Assembly: GCA_017430135.1 (NCBI GenBank) | Contig: JAFRNM010000006.1 | Location: 85,096-149,095 of the forward strand | Source: Clostridia bacterium | Lineage (GTDB): Bacteria > Bacillota > Clostridia > TANB77 > CAG-508 | Reading direction: 5' to 3' | Length of the DNA: 64,000 nt | Shown: in pieces, positions 9,392-16,830 of the stretch | How positions within the stretch are numbered: position 1 is the first letter of the stretch | Layout: each line of letters begins with the position of its first letter | Made by a program: the position numbers and the translations under genes | The notes under the pieces: model-generated | Told to the model about the DNA's origin: nothing | What the model saw: the letters and a program-made list of their open reading frames with translations, nothing else | Database searches by the model: none

Positions 9392-12004
9392 CTATTTCAT
9401 TTTTTCTTTTATTCTAACCAACGTATTTAGTGCATCAATTGGTGTTAGTTCATTTAGATTTACTTTGTCTAATTCATGAGCTATTTCTGCTAGCTTGAAA
9501 TTGAACATATCGAATTGTCCTTCTACTTGTTTTTTGTCCTTCTTTTCTTGGGCTTTTCCTGTAAGGACATTTTTGCGTTCAAGGCTTTTTAATATACTAT
9601 CTGCTTTTTGAGTTACCTGTTTTGGTACACCTGCTAAGCGTGCAACATGAATCCCATAGCTTTCGTCTGTTCCACCCCTTACTATTTTTCTTAAGAAGAT
9701 AATGTCTTCTCCTTTTTCTTTTACAGCAATTGAATAGTTTTTAACTCCTTCAAGTTTTTCCTCTAGTCCTATTAACTCATGGTAATGTGTTGCAAATAAT
9801 GTTTTTGCCCCACATTTTTCCTTGTCTGATATATATTCTGCAACCGCCCATGCAATTGATAATCCATCATAAGTTGATGTTCCTCTTCCTATTTCATCTA
9901 GAATTACCAAGCTATTTTGAGTTGCTTCTTTAAGGATTGTTGCAACTTCCATCATTTCTACCATAAATGTGCTTTGCCCCATTGATAAATCATCTGATGC
10001 TCCAACTCTTGTAAAGATTTTATCTACAACGCCTATTTCCGCTTCTTCTGCCGGAACAAAACTTCCAACCTGAGCCATAAGCGTAATTAGAGCAACTTGT
10101 CTCATATATGTAGATTTACCTGCCATGTTTGGTCCAGTAATTATCGCAAGCCTGTTATCTCCTTCATCTAGAAATGTATCATTCTCAACAAATTCGCCCG
10201 TTCCAAGCATTTTTTCTATTACAGGGTGTCTTCCGTTTTTTATATTTATTGAACCTTGGTTATTTACCTTTGGCATGCAATAATTCATATCTTCTGCAAC
10301 TACAGCAAATGATGTTAATACATCTAAAGTTGATACTATATTTGCAGACTTTTGAAGTCTTTTAACATTTTTTGCAATTTCTTCTCTTATCTCTACAAAC
10401 GCGTTATATTCTAGATTCACAATTCTTTCTGATGAGCCTAAAATTTGATTTTCCAATGTTTTTAATTCTTCTGTTATAAATCTTTCAGCATTTGTTAGAG
10501 TTTGCTTTCTTATAAATCTATCTGGCACTTGGTCTAGCCATGATTTTGTAACTTCAAAATAATATCCAAATACTTTGTTAAAGCTTATTTTTAAATTTTT
10601 AATTCCAGTAGCTTCTCTTTCTTTTGTTTCAAGTTCCACTAGCCATTGTTTGCCTTCTGTTGTAGCTCTTTTAAGCTTGTCTATTTCTTCATCATATCCT
10701 AGTTTTATTATTCCACCATCTTTTATTGTCATTGGTGGATCTTCTACTATTGCTTTTTCTATTAAGTCTTTAATATCTTGTAATTCATCCAAATTTTCAA
10801 AGCATTGTTTTAAATACTCTTGCTTGCAATTTGAAAGAATTTGCTTTAACTCTGGAAGTTTTACAAGTGAATTCTTTAATGTTATCATATCTCTTGCATT
10901 TGCATTACCATAAGCCATTTTTCCAGCTAAACGTTCAATATCATATACCTTTTTTAAGCTCTCTACTATATCTCCTCTTAGCATAATGCTATCTTTTAGT
11001 TCTTTTACTGCATTTAGCCTTTTGTTTATTTCTAAAACATCTATTAATGGATCATTTAGCCATCTTCTTAAAAGTCTTCCTCCCATTGAGGTTGAAGTTT
11101 TATCTAATACCCAAAGTAGAGTTCCTTTTTTAGATTTATCTCTCATTTTTTCAGTAATTTCAAGGTTCCTTCTTGCGCTTATATCTAATGACATGTATTT
11201 TGATATATTATAAACTACTATTTTATTAATGTGGTCTAGACTTGTCATTTGAGTTTGCTCTATGTATTCTACTAAAGCATTTATTGAAGTAACTGCCATA
11301 GATTTGCTTTCTAAATCTTGAATTTCTTTTCCCGTGTTATCTAAAATTGTAAATCTATATTTTATTTTTTCTACATCATCTGTAAAAAATTTATCATTAA
11401 ATTTTGTAATATATGCTGTAAAACGTTCTTTAATTTTTGCCATTTCCTCTGTGCAATCTGCCATCATTGAGTTTATTACTAATTCTGATGGCATATATCT
11501 TGCAATTTCATCTAGTAAAAGCGCAAAATTTTGGTCATCTCTTATTTCTGCTGAATAGAATTCCCCTGTTGAAATGTCACAAACGCTTATGCCAAAGTAA
11601 ATACCAGATTTGAAAATTGACATTATAAAATTGTTTTTTCTTTCTTCTAGCATGTTACTTTCTACAACAGTTCCAGGTGTTACTACACGAATTACACCTC
11701 TTTTTACAATTCCTTTTGTTGTTTTTGGATCTTCTAATTGCTCACATATTGCTACTTTATACCCTTTTGCTATAAGTTTTGAAATATACATTTCTGCTGC
11801 ATGATGTGGAACTCCACACATTGGAGCTCTTTCCTCTTGTCCACATTCTTTTCCTGTTAATGTTATTTCAAGTTCTCTTGATGCTGTAATTGCATCATCA
11901 AAGAACATCTCGTAAAAATCTCCTAATCTATAAAACAAGATGCAGTCTTTATATTGTTCTTTTGTTTCAAGATATTTCTGCATCATTGGTGAGTATTCCG
12001 CCAT
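9392..12004 (-). CDS. mutS: DNA mismatch repair protein MutS
   Basis: This mismatch-recognition ATPase has 870 aa, the usual length. The N-terminal mismatch-binding domain carries the conserved Phe-x-Glu (GDFYEMFFDDA). Connector, lever and clamp domains follow. The ABC-type ATPase at about 600-800 has Walker A GPNMAGKST, signature STFMVEM, Walker B LVILDEIGRGTST and switch ATHYHEL. A C-terminal dimerisation helix completes it. It leads an apparent two-gene unit with the helicase. CGGA at about 10230 (AAC GGA) is read normally. A mutL is not in this window. Confidence 0.97.
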   Translation of the reverse strand: MAEYSPMMQKYLETKEQYKDCILFYRLGDFYEMFFDDAITASRELEITLTGKECGQEERAPMCGVPHHAAEMYISKLIAKGYKVAICEQLEDPKTTKGIVKRGVIRVVTPGTVVESNMLEERKNNFIMSIFKSGIYFGISVCDISTGEFYSAEIRDDQNFALLLDEIARYMPSELVINSMMADCTEEMAKIKERFTAYITKFNDKFFTDDVEKIKYRFTILDNTGKEIQDLESKSMAVTSINALVEYIEQTQMTSLDHINKIVVYNISKYMSLDISARRNLEITEKMRDKSKKGTLLWVLDKTSTSMGGRLLRRWLNDPLIDVLEINKRLNAVKELKDSIMLRGDIVESLKKVYDIERLAGKMAYGNANARDMITLKNSLVKLPELKQILSNCKQEYLKQCFENLDELQDIKDLIEKAIVEDPPMTIKDGGIIKLGYDEEIDKLKRATTEGKQWLVELETKEREATGIKNLKISFNKVFGYYFEVTKSWLDQVPDRFIRKQTLTNAERFITEELKTLENQILGSSERIVNLEYNAFVEIREEIAKNVKRLQKSANIVSTLDVLTSFAVVAEDMNYCMPKVNNQGSINIKNGRHPVIEKMLGTGEFVENDTFLDEGDNRLAIITGPNMAGKSTYMRQVALITLMAQVGSFVPAEEAEIGVVDKIFTRVGASDDLSMGQSTFMVEMMEVATILKEATQNSLVILDEIGRGTSTYDGLSIAWAVAEYISDKEKCGAKTLFATHYHELIGLEEKLEGVKNYSIAVKEKGEDIIFLRKIVRGGTDESYGIHVARLAGVPKQVTQKADSILKSLERKNVLTGKAQEKKDKKQVEGQFDMFNFKLAEIAHELDKVNLNELTPIDALNTLVRIKEKMK

Positions 12005-12126
12005 TTCTTTATCCTTCTTTCCGTTGTAATATACAACTTTTTCTTTACTTTTTATTCTGACTTATTCTAATATATTTTAACAAATTTTGCAATATGATAA
12101 ATAATTTATTTTAAAAAGAAAACAAA

Positions 12127-12154
12127 AAAATCTCAATAAATTGAGATTTTTTGT
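12127..12154 (-). terminator. Terminator of the rpsB-tsf operon
   Basis: The stem AAATCTCAAT/ATTGAGATTT followed by T-runs on the minus strand lies immediately after the tsf stop codon. Confidence 0.85.
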
Positions 12155-12158
12155 TACT

Positions 12159-13037
12159 TTATTTTAATTGATTCATAACTTCTTCAGCAAAGTTTTCTTC
12201 TTTTTTCTCGATTCCTTCACCTTTTTCGAATCTTGCAAATTCTACAACTTCTGCATCTTTTTCTTTTAATAGTTGTTCGATTTTTATATCTGGATTTTTA
12301 ACAAATTCTTGCTCTACTAAACAGATTTCTCCGTAGAATTTGTTTATTCTTCCTTCAACTATTCTTTCTGCAATAGCTTCTGGTTTACCTTCGTTCATTG
12401 TTTGAGCTTTTAGAATTTCTTTTTCTTTAGCTACTCTATCAGCTGGAACTTGGTCTCTTGTAACAAATTCAGCTCTTGCGGCTGCTATTTGCATACATAA
12501 GTCTTTTGCAACTTCTGATGTTCCTTTTTTCATGTTTACTAGAACTGCTATTTTTCCATCTCCGTGGATGTATTTTTCAACTAATCCTTCAGCTTCAAAT
12601 CTAGCAAATCTTCTAATATTTAAGTTTTCTCCTATTGTTGCTATTTTTTCTATTAATACTTCGTTAACAGTTTTACCAGCTACTGCAATTGATTTTTGTG
12701 CCAATAATTCTTCTACTGTTGCAGGATTTTTTTCAACAACTTGTCTTGCAACATCTGCTACGAATTTTTTGAATTCTTCATTTTTTGCAACGAAGTCTGT
12801 TTCTGAGTTTACTTCTACTATTGCACCTATTTTTCCATCAGCTGAAATATATCCTTCAACTAATCCTTCTGCTGCTACTCTTCCAGATTTTTTAGCTGCT
12901 TTGGCTATTCCTCTTTCTCTTAATAAGTCAATAGCTTTTTCCATATCTCCATCTGTTTCTGTTAAAACTTTTTTGCAGTCCATCATTCCTGCACCTGTTT
13001 TTTCTCTTAATTCTTTAACTAAGCTTGCTGATACCAT
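12159..13037 (-). CDS. tsf: Translation elongation factor Ts
   Basis: EF-Ts is the nucleotide exchange factor for EF-Tu. The 292-residue product starts with a UBA-like domain (ELREKTGAGMMDCKKVL, then DLLRERGIAKAAKKSGR), followed by the EF-Ts core with the TDFVAKN motif (SETDFVAKNEEFKKF) and a C-terminal dimerisation region. The length is normal for Firmicutes. It is the second gene of the rpsB-tsf operon. The only CGGA strings (TAC GGA, CAC GGA) are out of frame. Confidence 0.97.
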   Translation of the reverse strand: MVSASLVKELREKTGAGMMDCKKVLTETDGDMEKAIDLLRERGIAKAAKKSGRVAAEGLVEGYISADGKIGAIVEVNSETDFVAKNEEFKKFVADVARQVVEKNPATVEELLAQKSIAVAGKTVNEVLIEKIATIGENLNIRRFARFEAEGLVEKYIHGDGKIAVLVNMKKGTSEVAKDLCMQIAAARAEFVTRDQVPADRVAKEKEILKAQTMNEGKPEAIAERIVEGRINKFYGEICLVEQEFVKNPDIKIEQLLKEKDAEVVEFARFEKGEGIEKKEENFAEEVMNQLK

Positions 13038-13039
13038 TT

Positions 13040-13108
13040 TATAATTCCTCCCTTATTTTAAATAATCGCCGCCAAAATACGTTTTCTGCCGACGATTATT
13101 GTTTTATT
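13040..13108 (-). other. Stem-loop between rpsB and tsf
   Basis: On the minus strand an inverted repeat, AATAATCGTCGGC pairing with GGCGGCGATTATT across an AT-rich loop, fills the intercistronic gap. The tsf ribosome-binding site (GGGAGG) follows it. Such hairpins may set the rpsB:tsf ratio or protect message ends; this is inference. Confidence 0.55.
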
Positions 13109-13109
13109 A

Positions 13110-13874
13110 TTATTCTTCTTCAGCTGCAACAACTTGTTCCATGCTTTCGATTTCTTCTTCTACATCTTGTTCTTGAGTTCTTTCAAAGCTTTCACCTTGA
13201 TTTCCTTCAATTACAGCATCTGCCATAGCATCTGCTATTAATTTTACTGCACGGATTGCGTCATCATTTCCAGGTATGCAGTAATCTACATCTTCTGGAT
13301 TGCAGTTTGTATCTACTAAACCTACAACTGGTATGTTTAATTTTCTAGCTTCTAATATAGCTATTCTTTCTTTTTTAGGATCTACTAAGAATATAACTCC
13401 AGGTAGTTCTGTCATTTCTTTGATTCCACCTAAGTTCTTTTCTAGTTTTTCCATTTCTTTCTTTAATAGAATTACTTCTTTTTTAGGTAAAACATCAAAT
13501 GTACCATCTTCTTGCATTGTTTCTAAGTCTTTTAATCTTTGAATTCTTTTTTGAATTGTATCAAAGTTTGTTAGCATTCCTCCTAACCATCTTTGATCAA
13601 CATAGTACATTCCGCACTTGATTGCTGCATCTTTCATGCATTCTTGTGCTTGTTTTTTAGTTCCTACAAATAGAACTTTCTTTCCTTCTTCTGCTTGTGA
13701 TTTTATAAAATCATAAGCTTCATCTAATTTTCTAGATGTTTTTTGTAAATCGATGATATGGATACCATTTCTAGCTTGGAATATGTATTCAGCCATTCTA
13801 GGATCCCATCTTCTTGTTTGATGTCCAAAGTGAACACCAGCTTCAAGTAATTGTTTCATTGCAACTACTGCCAT
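13110..13874 (-). CDS. rpsB: 30S ribosomal protein S2
   Basis: S2 is a component of the small ribosomal subunit. The 254-aa product has the family opening [20 protein letters not shown], then the DLQKT, GTKKQAQ and [15 protein letters not shown] motifs, and [15 protein letters not shown] motif ([18 protein letters not shown]). It ends in an acidic tail. The GGGAGG Shine-Dalgarno is well placed. It is first in the operon with tsf. Confidence 0.98.
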   Translation of the reverse strand: MAVVAMKQLLEAGVHFGHQTRRWDPRMAEYIFQARNGIHIIDLQKTSRKLDEAYDFIKSQAEEGKKVLFVGTKKQAQECMKDAAIKCGMYYVDQRWLGGMLTNFDTIQKRIQRLKDLETMQEDGTFDVLPKKEVILLKKEMEKLEKNLGGIKEMTELPGVIFLVDPKKERIAILEARKLNIPVVGLVDTNCNPEDVDYCIPGNDDAIRAVKLIADAMADAVIEGNQGESFERTQEQDVEEEIESMEQVVAAEEE

Positions 13875-13879
13875 TTTAA

Positions 13880-13985
13880 ATTCCTCCCTTTTTTGTTATT
13901 TCACCCACAAATTTCAACATTTATCAGGACCTATATCTTTTAGGCACTTCCCTTCAAACTCCATTTGTGTGATTAATACGCAAAT
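13880..13985 (-). promoter_or_regulatory. Possible structured leader of rpsB
   Basis: The 5' region on the minus strand contains an inverted pair, CACACAAATGG and AAATTTGTGGGTG, enclosing a second small hairpin (AAGTGCCTAAAAGATATAGGTCC). Ribosomal protein operons are often autoregulated by leader structures. I cannot assign this one to a described family. Confidence 0.4.
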
Positions 13986-14054
13986 AATTATAACAAAAAA
14001 AATACTTTAAATCAAGTCTTTTTAAAATTTTTTTAATTTTTTTTTAATTTTGTA

Positions 14055-14083
14055 TTGACAAATCTTTTTAATGATATTATAAT
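14055..14083 (+). promoter_or_regulatory. Sigma-70 promoter of tRNA-Leu(UAA)
   Basis: TTGACA at 14055-14060 and TATAAT at 14078-14083 are separated by 17 bases, a consensus promoter about 40 bases ahead of the tRNA. Confidence 0.85.
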
Positions 14084-14123
14084 AACAATTGTCGTTAGGA
14101 CAAACCAGTTCATATAATGATAT

Positions 14124-14211
14124 GCAGATGTGGCGGAACTGGTAGACGCACAGGACTTAAAATCCTGCGGTTGAATAAACCATGCCGGTTCGATTCCGGC
14201 CATCTGCACCA
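14124..14211 (+). tRNA. tRNA-Leu (anticodon UAA)
   Basis: The acceptor arm GCAGATG pairs with CATCTGC, the D-arm carries GGTAGACGCA, the anticodon loop reads CTTAAAA with TAA, a long variable arm follows, and the T-loop is GGTTCGATTCC. CCA is encoded (14209-14211). Its 3' 11 bases form the left attachment repeat of the integrated element. Confidence 0.96.
14201..14211 (+). repeat. attL direct repeat (tRNA 3' end)
   Basis: CATCTGCACCA is identical to 28698-28708. Tyrosine integrases commonly target tRNA 3' ends, and the two copies bracket a 14.5-kb block with an integrase gene next to the right copy. Confidence 0.8.
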
Positions 14212-14280
14212 TTTTTAGGGGTTTTTAAGGTATATTATATAGAGTATCATACAGCTACTCACAATAACACTGAATACCCC

Positions 14281-14311
14281 AAATACTCTCTCTTATGGGA
14301 GTATTTTTTTT
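14281..14311 (+). terminator. Terminator at left end of the element
   Basis: AAATACTCTC/GGGAGTATTT stem with a run of eight T. It would stop transcripts from the tRNA promoter or, in a circular form, from the right-end promoter. Confidence 0.75.
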
Positions 14312-14496
14312 GCCCAAAATTCATTTTATTATCATACAGTAGTACACATTATTATACAGAGTGGGTCCCCTATTGGTAGTCCCACCATTTTAAACGGTAT
14401 GAAATATATGTCTATATAAGTTGTATAAAACAGTAATATATGATATAGTGTTAATAAATAAATAGTAAGTTATTGTTGAGATTGGAGATGTTAATT

Positions 14497-15129
14497 ATGG
14501 CTTTTGATTTTAAGAAAGAGTATAAAGAGTTTTATATGCCTAAAAATAAACCAAGTATTGTAGAAGTTCCTAAAATGAATTATATTGCAGTAAGAGGAAC
14601 AGGAAATCCAAATGAAGAAAACGGAGATTATCAAAATACAATAGGTTTATTATATGGAATTGCTTATACAATAAAGATGAGTTACAAAGGAACTCATAAA
14701 ATAGATGGATTTTTTGAATACGTTGTTCCACCACTTGAGGGATTTTGGTGGCAAGATGGAATTGATGGAATTGATTACAATAACAAAGAGAAATTTAATT
14801 TTATATCTATTATTAGATTACCAGATTTTGTAACAAAACCAGACTTCGACTGGGCTATTGATGAGGCAACAAAGAAGAAAAAGCAAGATTTTTCTAGAGT
14901 TGAATTCCTAACTTATGATGAAGGATTATGTGTTCAATGTATGCACAATGGTTCTTATGATAATGAACCTGAAACAGTTAATTTAATGCACGAGTATATG
15001 AAAGAAAATGATTATGAATTAGATATAACAAATAAAAGATTTCATCACGAAATTTATTTAAGCGACCCTAGAAAATGTGATATTAGTAAGTTAAAAACCG
15101 TTATAAGACACCCAATAAAGAAAGTATAG
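14497..15129 (+). CDS. GyrI-like small-molecule-binding domain protein
   Basis: This 210-aa protein opens with FDFKKEYKEFYMPKNKP and PKMNYIAVRGTGNPNEE, then EVV PPLEGFWW-type residues and a C-terminal HHEIYLSDPRKCDISKLKT. This is the usual layout of GyrI-like (SOUL-type) proteins found beside transcription regulators and TfoX-like genes. The ATG at 14497 follows GGAG with 9 bases of spacing; upstream in-frame starts are less well placed. The next gene starts 12 bases downstream, so they are probably co-transcribed. AAC GGA is read normally here. Being accessory cargo, it need not take part in element replication. Confidence 0.85.
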   Translation: MAFDFKKEYKEFYMPKNKPSIVEVPKMNYIAVRGTGNPNEENGDYQNTIGLLYGIAYTIKMSYKGTHKIDGFFEYVVPPLEGFWWQDGIDGIDYNNKEKFNFISIIRLPDFVTKPDFDWAIDEATKKKKQDFSRVEFLTYDEGLCVQCMHNGSYDNEPETVNLMHEYMKENDYELDITNKRFHHEIYLSDPRKCDISKLKTVIRHPIKKV

Positions 15130-15141
15130 GAGTGGTAAATT

Positions 15142-15441
15142 ATGGCAACATCTAAAGAATATAAAGATTTCATATTAGAGCAATTAGAATTATTAAATAA
15201 TATAACTTGCAAAGCAATGATGGGAGAATACTTATTATATTATAATAATGTTCTCTTTGGGGGCATATATGATAACAGACTACTTGTAAAAATAGTTGAT
15301 ACCAATAAAAAGTATAATATGCAAGAGCAATTACCCTATGAAAATGCAAAGCCAATGTATTTAGTTGATGATATTGAAAATAAAGAACTATTAAAAGAAA
15401 TTGTAATTGAAACTTGCAAAGGTTTACCAATTAAAAAATAA
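15142..15441 (+). CDS. TfoX N-terminal domain protein
   Basis: The 99-residue product matches the TfoX/Sxy N-terminal domain: YKDFILEQLELLNNITCKAMMGEYLLYYNNVLFG... opening, then DNRLLVKIVD and ENAKPMYLVDDIENKELLKE. Proteins of this kind are often paired with GyrI-like proteins in Firmicutes, as here. The function outside gamma-proteobacterial competence is unclear. The start has an AGGAGTGG element 9 bases upstream. Confidence 0.85.
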   Translation: MATSKEYKDFILEQLELLNNITCKAMMGEYLLYYNNVLFGGIYDNRLLVKIVDTNKKYNMQEQLPYENAKPMYLVDDIENKELLKEIVIETCKGLPIKK

Positions 15442-15448
15442 ATATTCA

Positions 15449-15477
15449 AGGCACCAATTATAAGGTGTCTTTTATTA
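15449..15477 (+). terminator. Terminator after the TfoX-like gene
   Basis: AGGCACC/AGGTGTC stem followed by a T-rich stretch. Confidence 0.75.
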
Positions 15478-15558
15478 TGTCTAAAACTACTAGAACTGGA
15501 ACTATACCCCCACAAAGAATAATAATTAAAGCAAATCTATATAGAAAGGGGGCGAATT

Positions 15559-16002
15559 ATGTCAGAAGACCTAAAGGAATTACAAAAGAATGAGGCTTTA
15601 AACCGATTAAGAATATTACAAATGAATTATGAACTACTAGAGAATGTAGTATCAGAATTTGAACAAGACAATAAGCTATACTATTCAGAATACATAAATC
15701 AAAATATGCAAGGAATTCTATACTATATAGACAATAAAGAAGAATTTACAAATGCTATTAAGGAATTCGAGGAGAAACACCAAGCAAAAGTATATCACGC
15801 AATACTAACACCTCTAACCTATGGCAGAATGTTAAGCTTATTATATGTAAGCCAATATACAGAAGAATGGCAGAGAGATAGAAACGAACTGTCTGAGGGA
15901 CTACCTCTAGCTTATTGTATGAATTTAGATGATGATACAATGTCAGAATTTGGAGGAATACAAATAGAAAAAGCTAATGGAGGTATAACTAGAATAGCAT
16001 AG
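15559..16002 (+). CDS. Element protein of unknown function, 147 aa
   Basis: I do not recognise the family. The N-terminal half is an alpha-helical acidic stretch (MSEDLKELQKNEALNRLRIL). The C-terminal third has a conserved-looking EWQRDRNELSEGLPLAYCMNLDDD-type motif and ends with FGGIQIEKANGG. The start has AAAGGGGG 9 bases upstream. The next gene begins 12 bases downstream, suggesting an operon. It has no in-frame CGG. Confidence 0.7.
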   Translation: MSEDLKELQKNEALNRLRILQMNYELLENVVSEFEQDNKLYYSEYINQNMQGILYYIDNKEEFTNAIKEFEEKHQAKVYHAILTPLTYGRMLSLLYVSQYTEEWQRDRNELSEGLPLAYCMNLDDDTMSEFGGIQIEKANGGITRIA

Positions 16003-16014
16003 AAAGGTGGAATT

Positions 16015-16282
16015 ATGGAGAATGATAGTGCAATACTAGAGTTATATGAGTATGTGCAAATGAACAAAACCAATAGTAAGGAATATGTTAGATTATTAAG
16101 AAAATTTATTCAAGCAAGAGAAGAATTTGACAAAACACTTATAGACGAACAAAAAGAGAATTTAGAGAAGTTGCTAGTTCTAAATGGAGATGTTCACGGA
16201 CAAGAATTTCAAGAATATTTCATAGCACGGATTTTCACTTGCTACAAAACTAATGACAGAAGTATTTGCAAAGAATGAATAA
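16015..16282 (+). CDS. DUF6809-like small protein, one CGGA frameshift
   Basis: Read straight, the frame ends at 16278 with an unlikely tail. Reading CGGA at 16228-16231 as a single Gly gives an 88-aa protein ending IAGFSLATKLMTEVFAKNE. That tail matches the F-x-EGF-x-LG-x-RL-x-x-EV ending I associate with DUF6809-type proteins of Clostridia elements. A normal CAC GGA lies 27 bases earlier and does not shift. The helical N-terminus (LLRKFIQAREEFDKTL) also fits. It directly follows the 147-aa gene. Confidence 0.7.
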
Positions 16283-16287
16283 TAAAA

Positions 16288-16334
16288 TAAGCCCTTATGT
16301 AAGAAGTATATAATACTTAATCATAAAGGGCTTG
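16288..16334. terminator. Bidirectional terminator
   Basis: Inverted repeat AAGCCCTTATG/CATAAAGGGCTT between the convergent DUF6809-like gene and the repressor gene. Confidence 0.7.
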
Positions 16335-16348
16335 TTATATATGAACAA

Positions 16349-16708
16349 CTAATTATCACTTTTGCTATTGAATATATAATCTACTAATGCAGAAACAATT
16401 TGTCTATCATCATTTTCAAGTAGAGCAACAGATTTCATAAGTTCAGTATTATCTGTTGGAGTATCTGCAGTAATTAAACCTTTAAATATAACAGATACAT
16501 CTACTTTTAAGGCATTACAAATTAATGTAATAGTAGTTAAACTAGCACCACTATCTCCTCTTTCTATAAGTGAGATAAAATTAGTAGATAAACCAGTAGT
16601 TTCAGCTAACATTTGTTGTGTCATTCCACGTAATAATCTAGCTTGTTTAATGTTTTTACCAATAGCACGTAATACTTCAGCTTTATCTCTATTTTGTGAA
16701 TCTTCCAT
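16349..16708 (-). CDS. XRE-family transcriptional repressor
   Basis: The 119-aa product has a Cro/C1-type helix-turn-helix at about residues 13-68 (IGKNIKQARLLRGMTQQMLAE, LSTNFISLIERGDSGAS), followed by a short C-terminal dimerisation region (ALLENDDRQIVSALVDYI). It is divergent from the MBL/DnaB-like gene and probably controls both promoters in the 122-base gap. It is the likely master regulator of the element. The start has a GGAGGTAGG element. Confidence 0.9.
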   Translation of the reverse strand: MEDSQNRDKAEVLRAIGKNIKQARLLRGMTQQMLAETTGLSTNFISLIERGDSGASLTTITLICNALKVDVSVIFKGLITADTPTDNTELMKSVALLENDDRQIVSALVDYIFNSKSDN

Positions 16709-16830
16709 AAAACCTACCTCCTACTAGAATTTTACTAACAATGGTACTGTAATAAAAGAAAATAATTCTTTAATTACTATAACCAATACTTGAAATAATA
16801 AACAATAAGTGATAGAATGGAGATGATAAA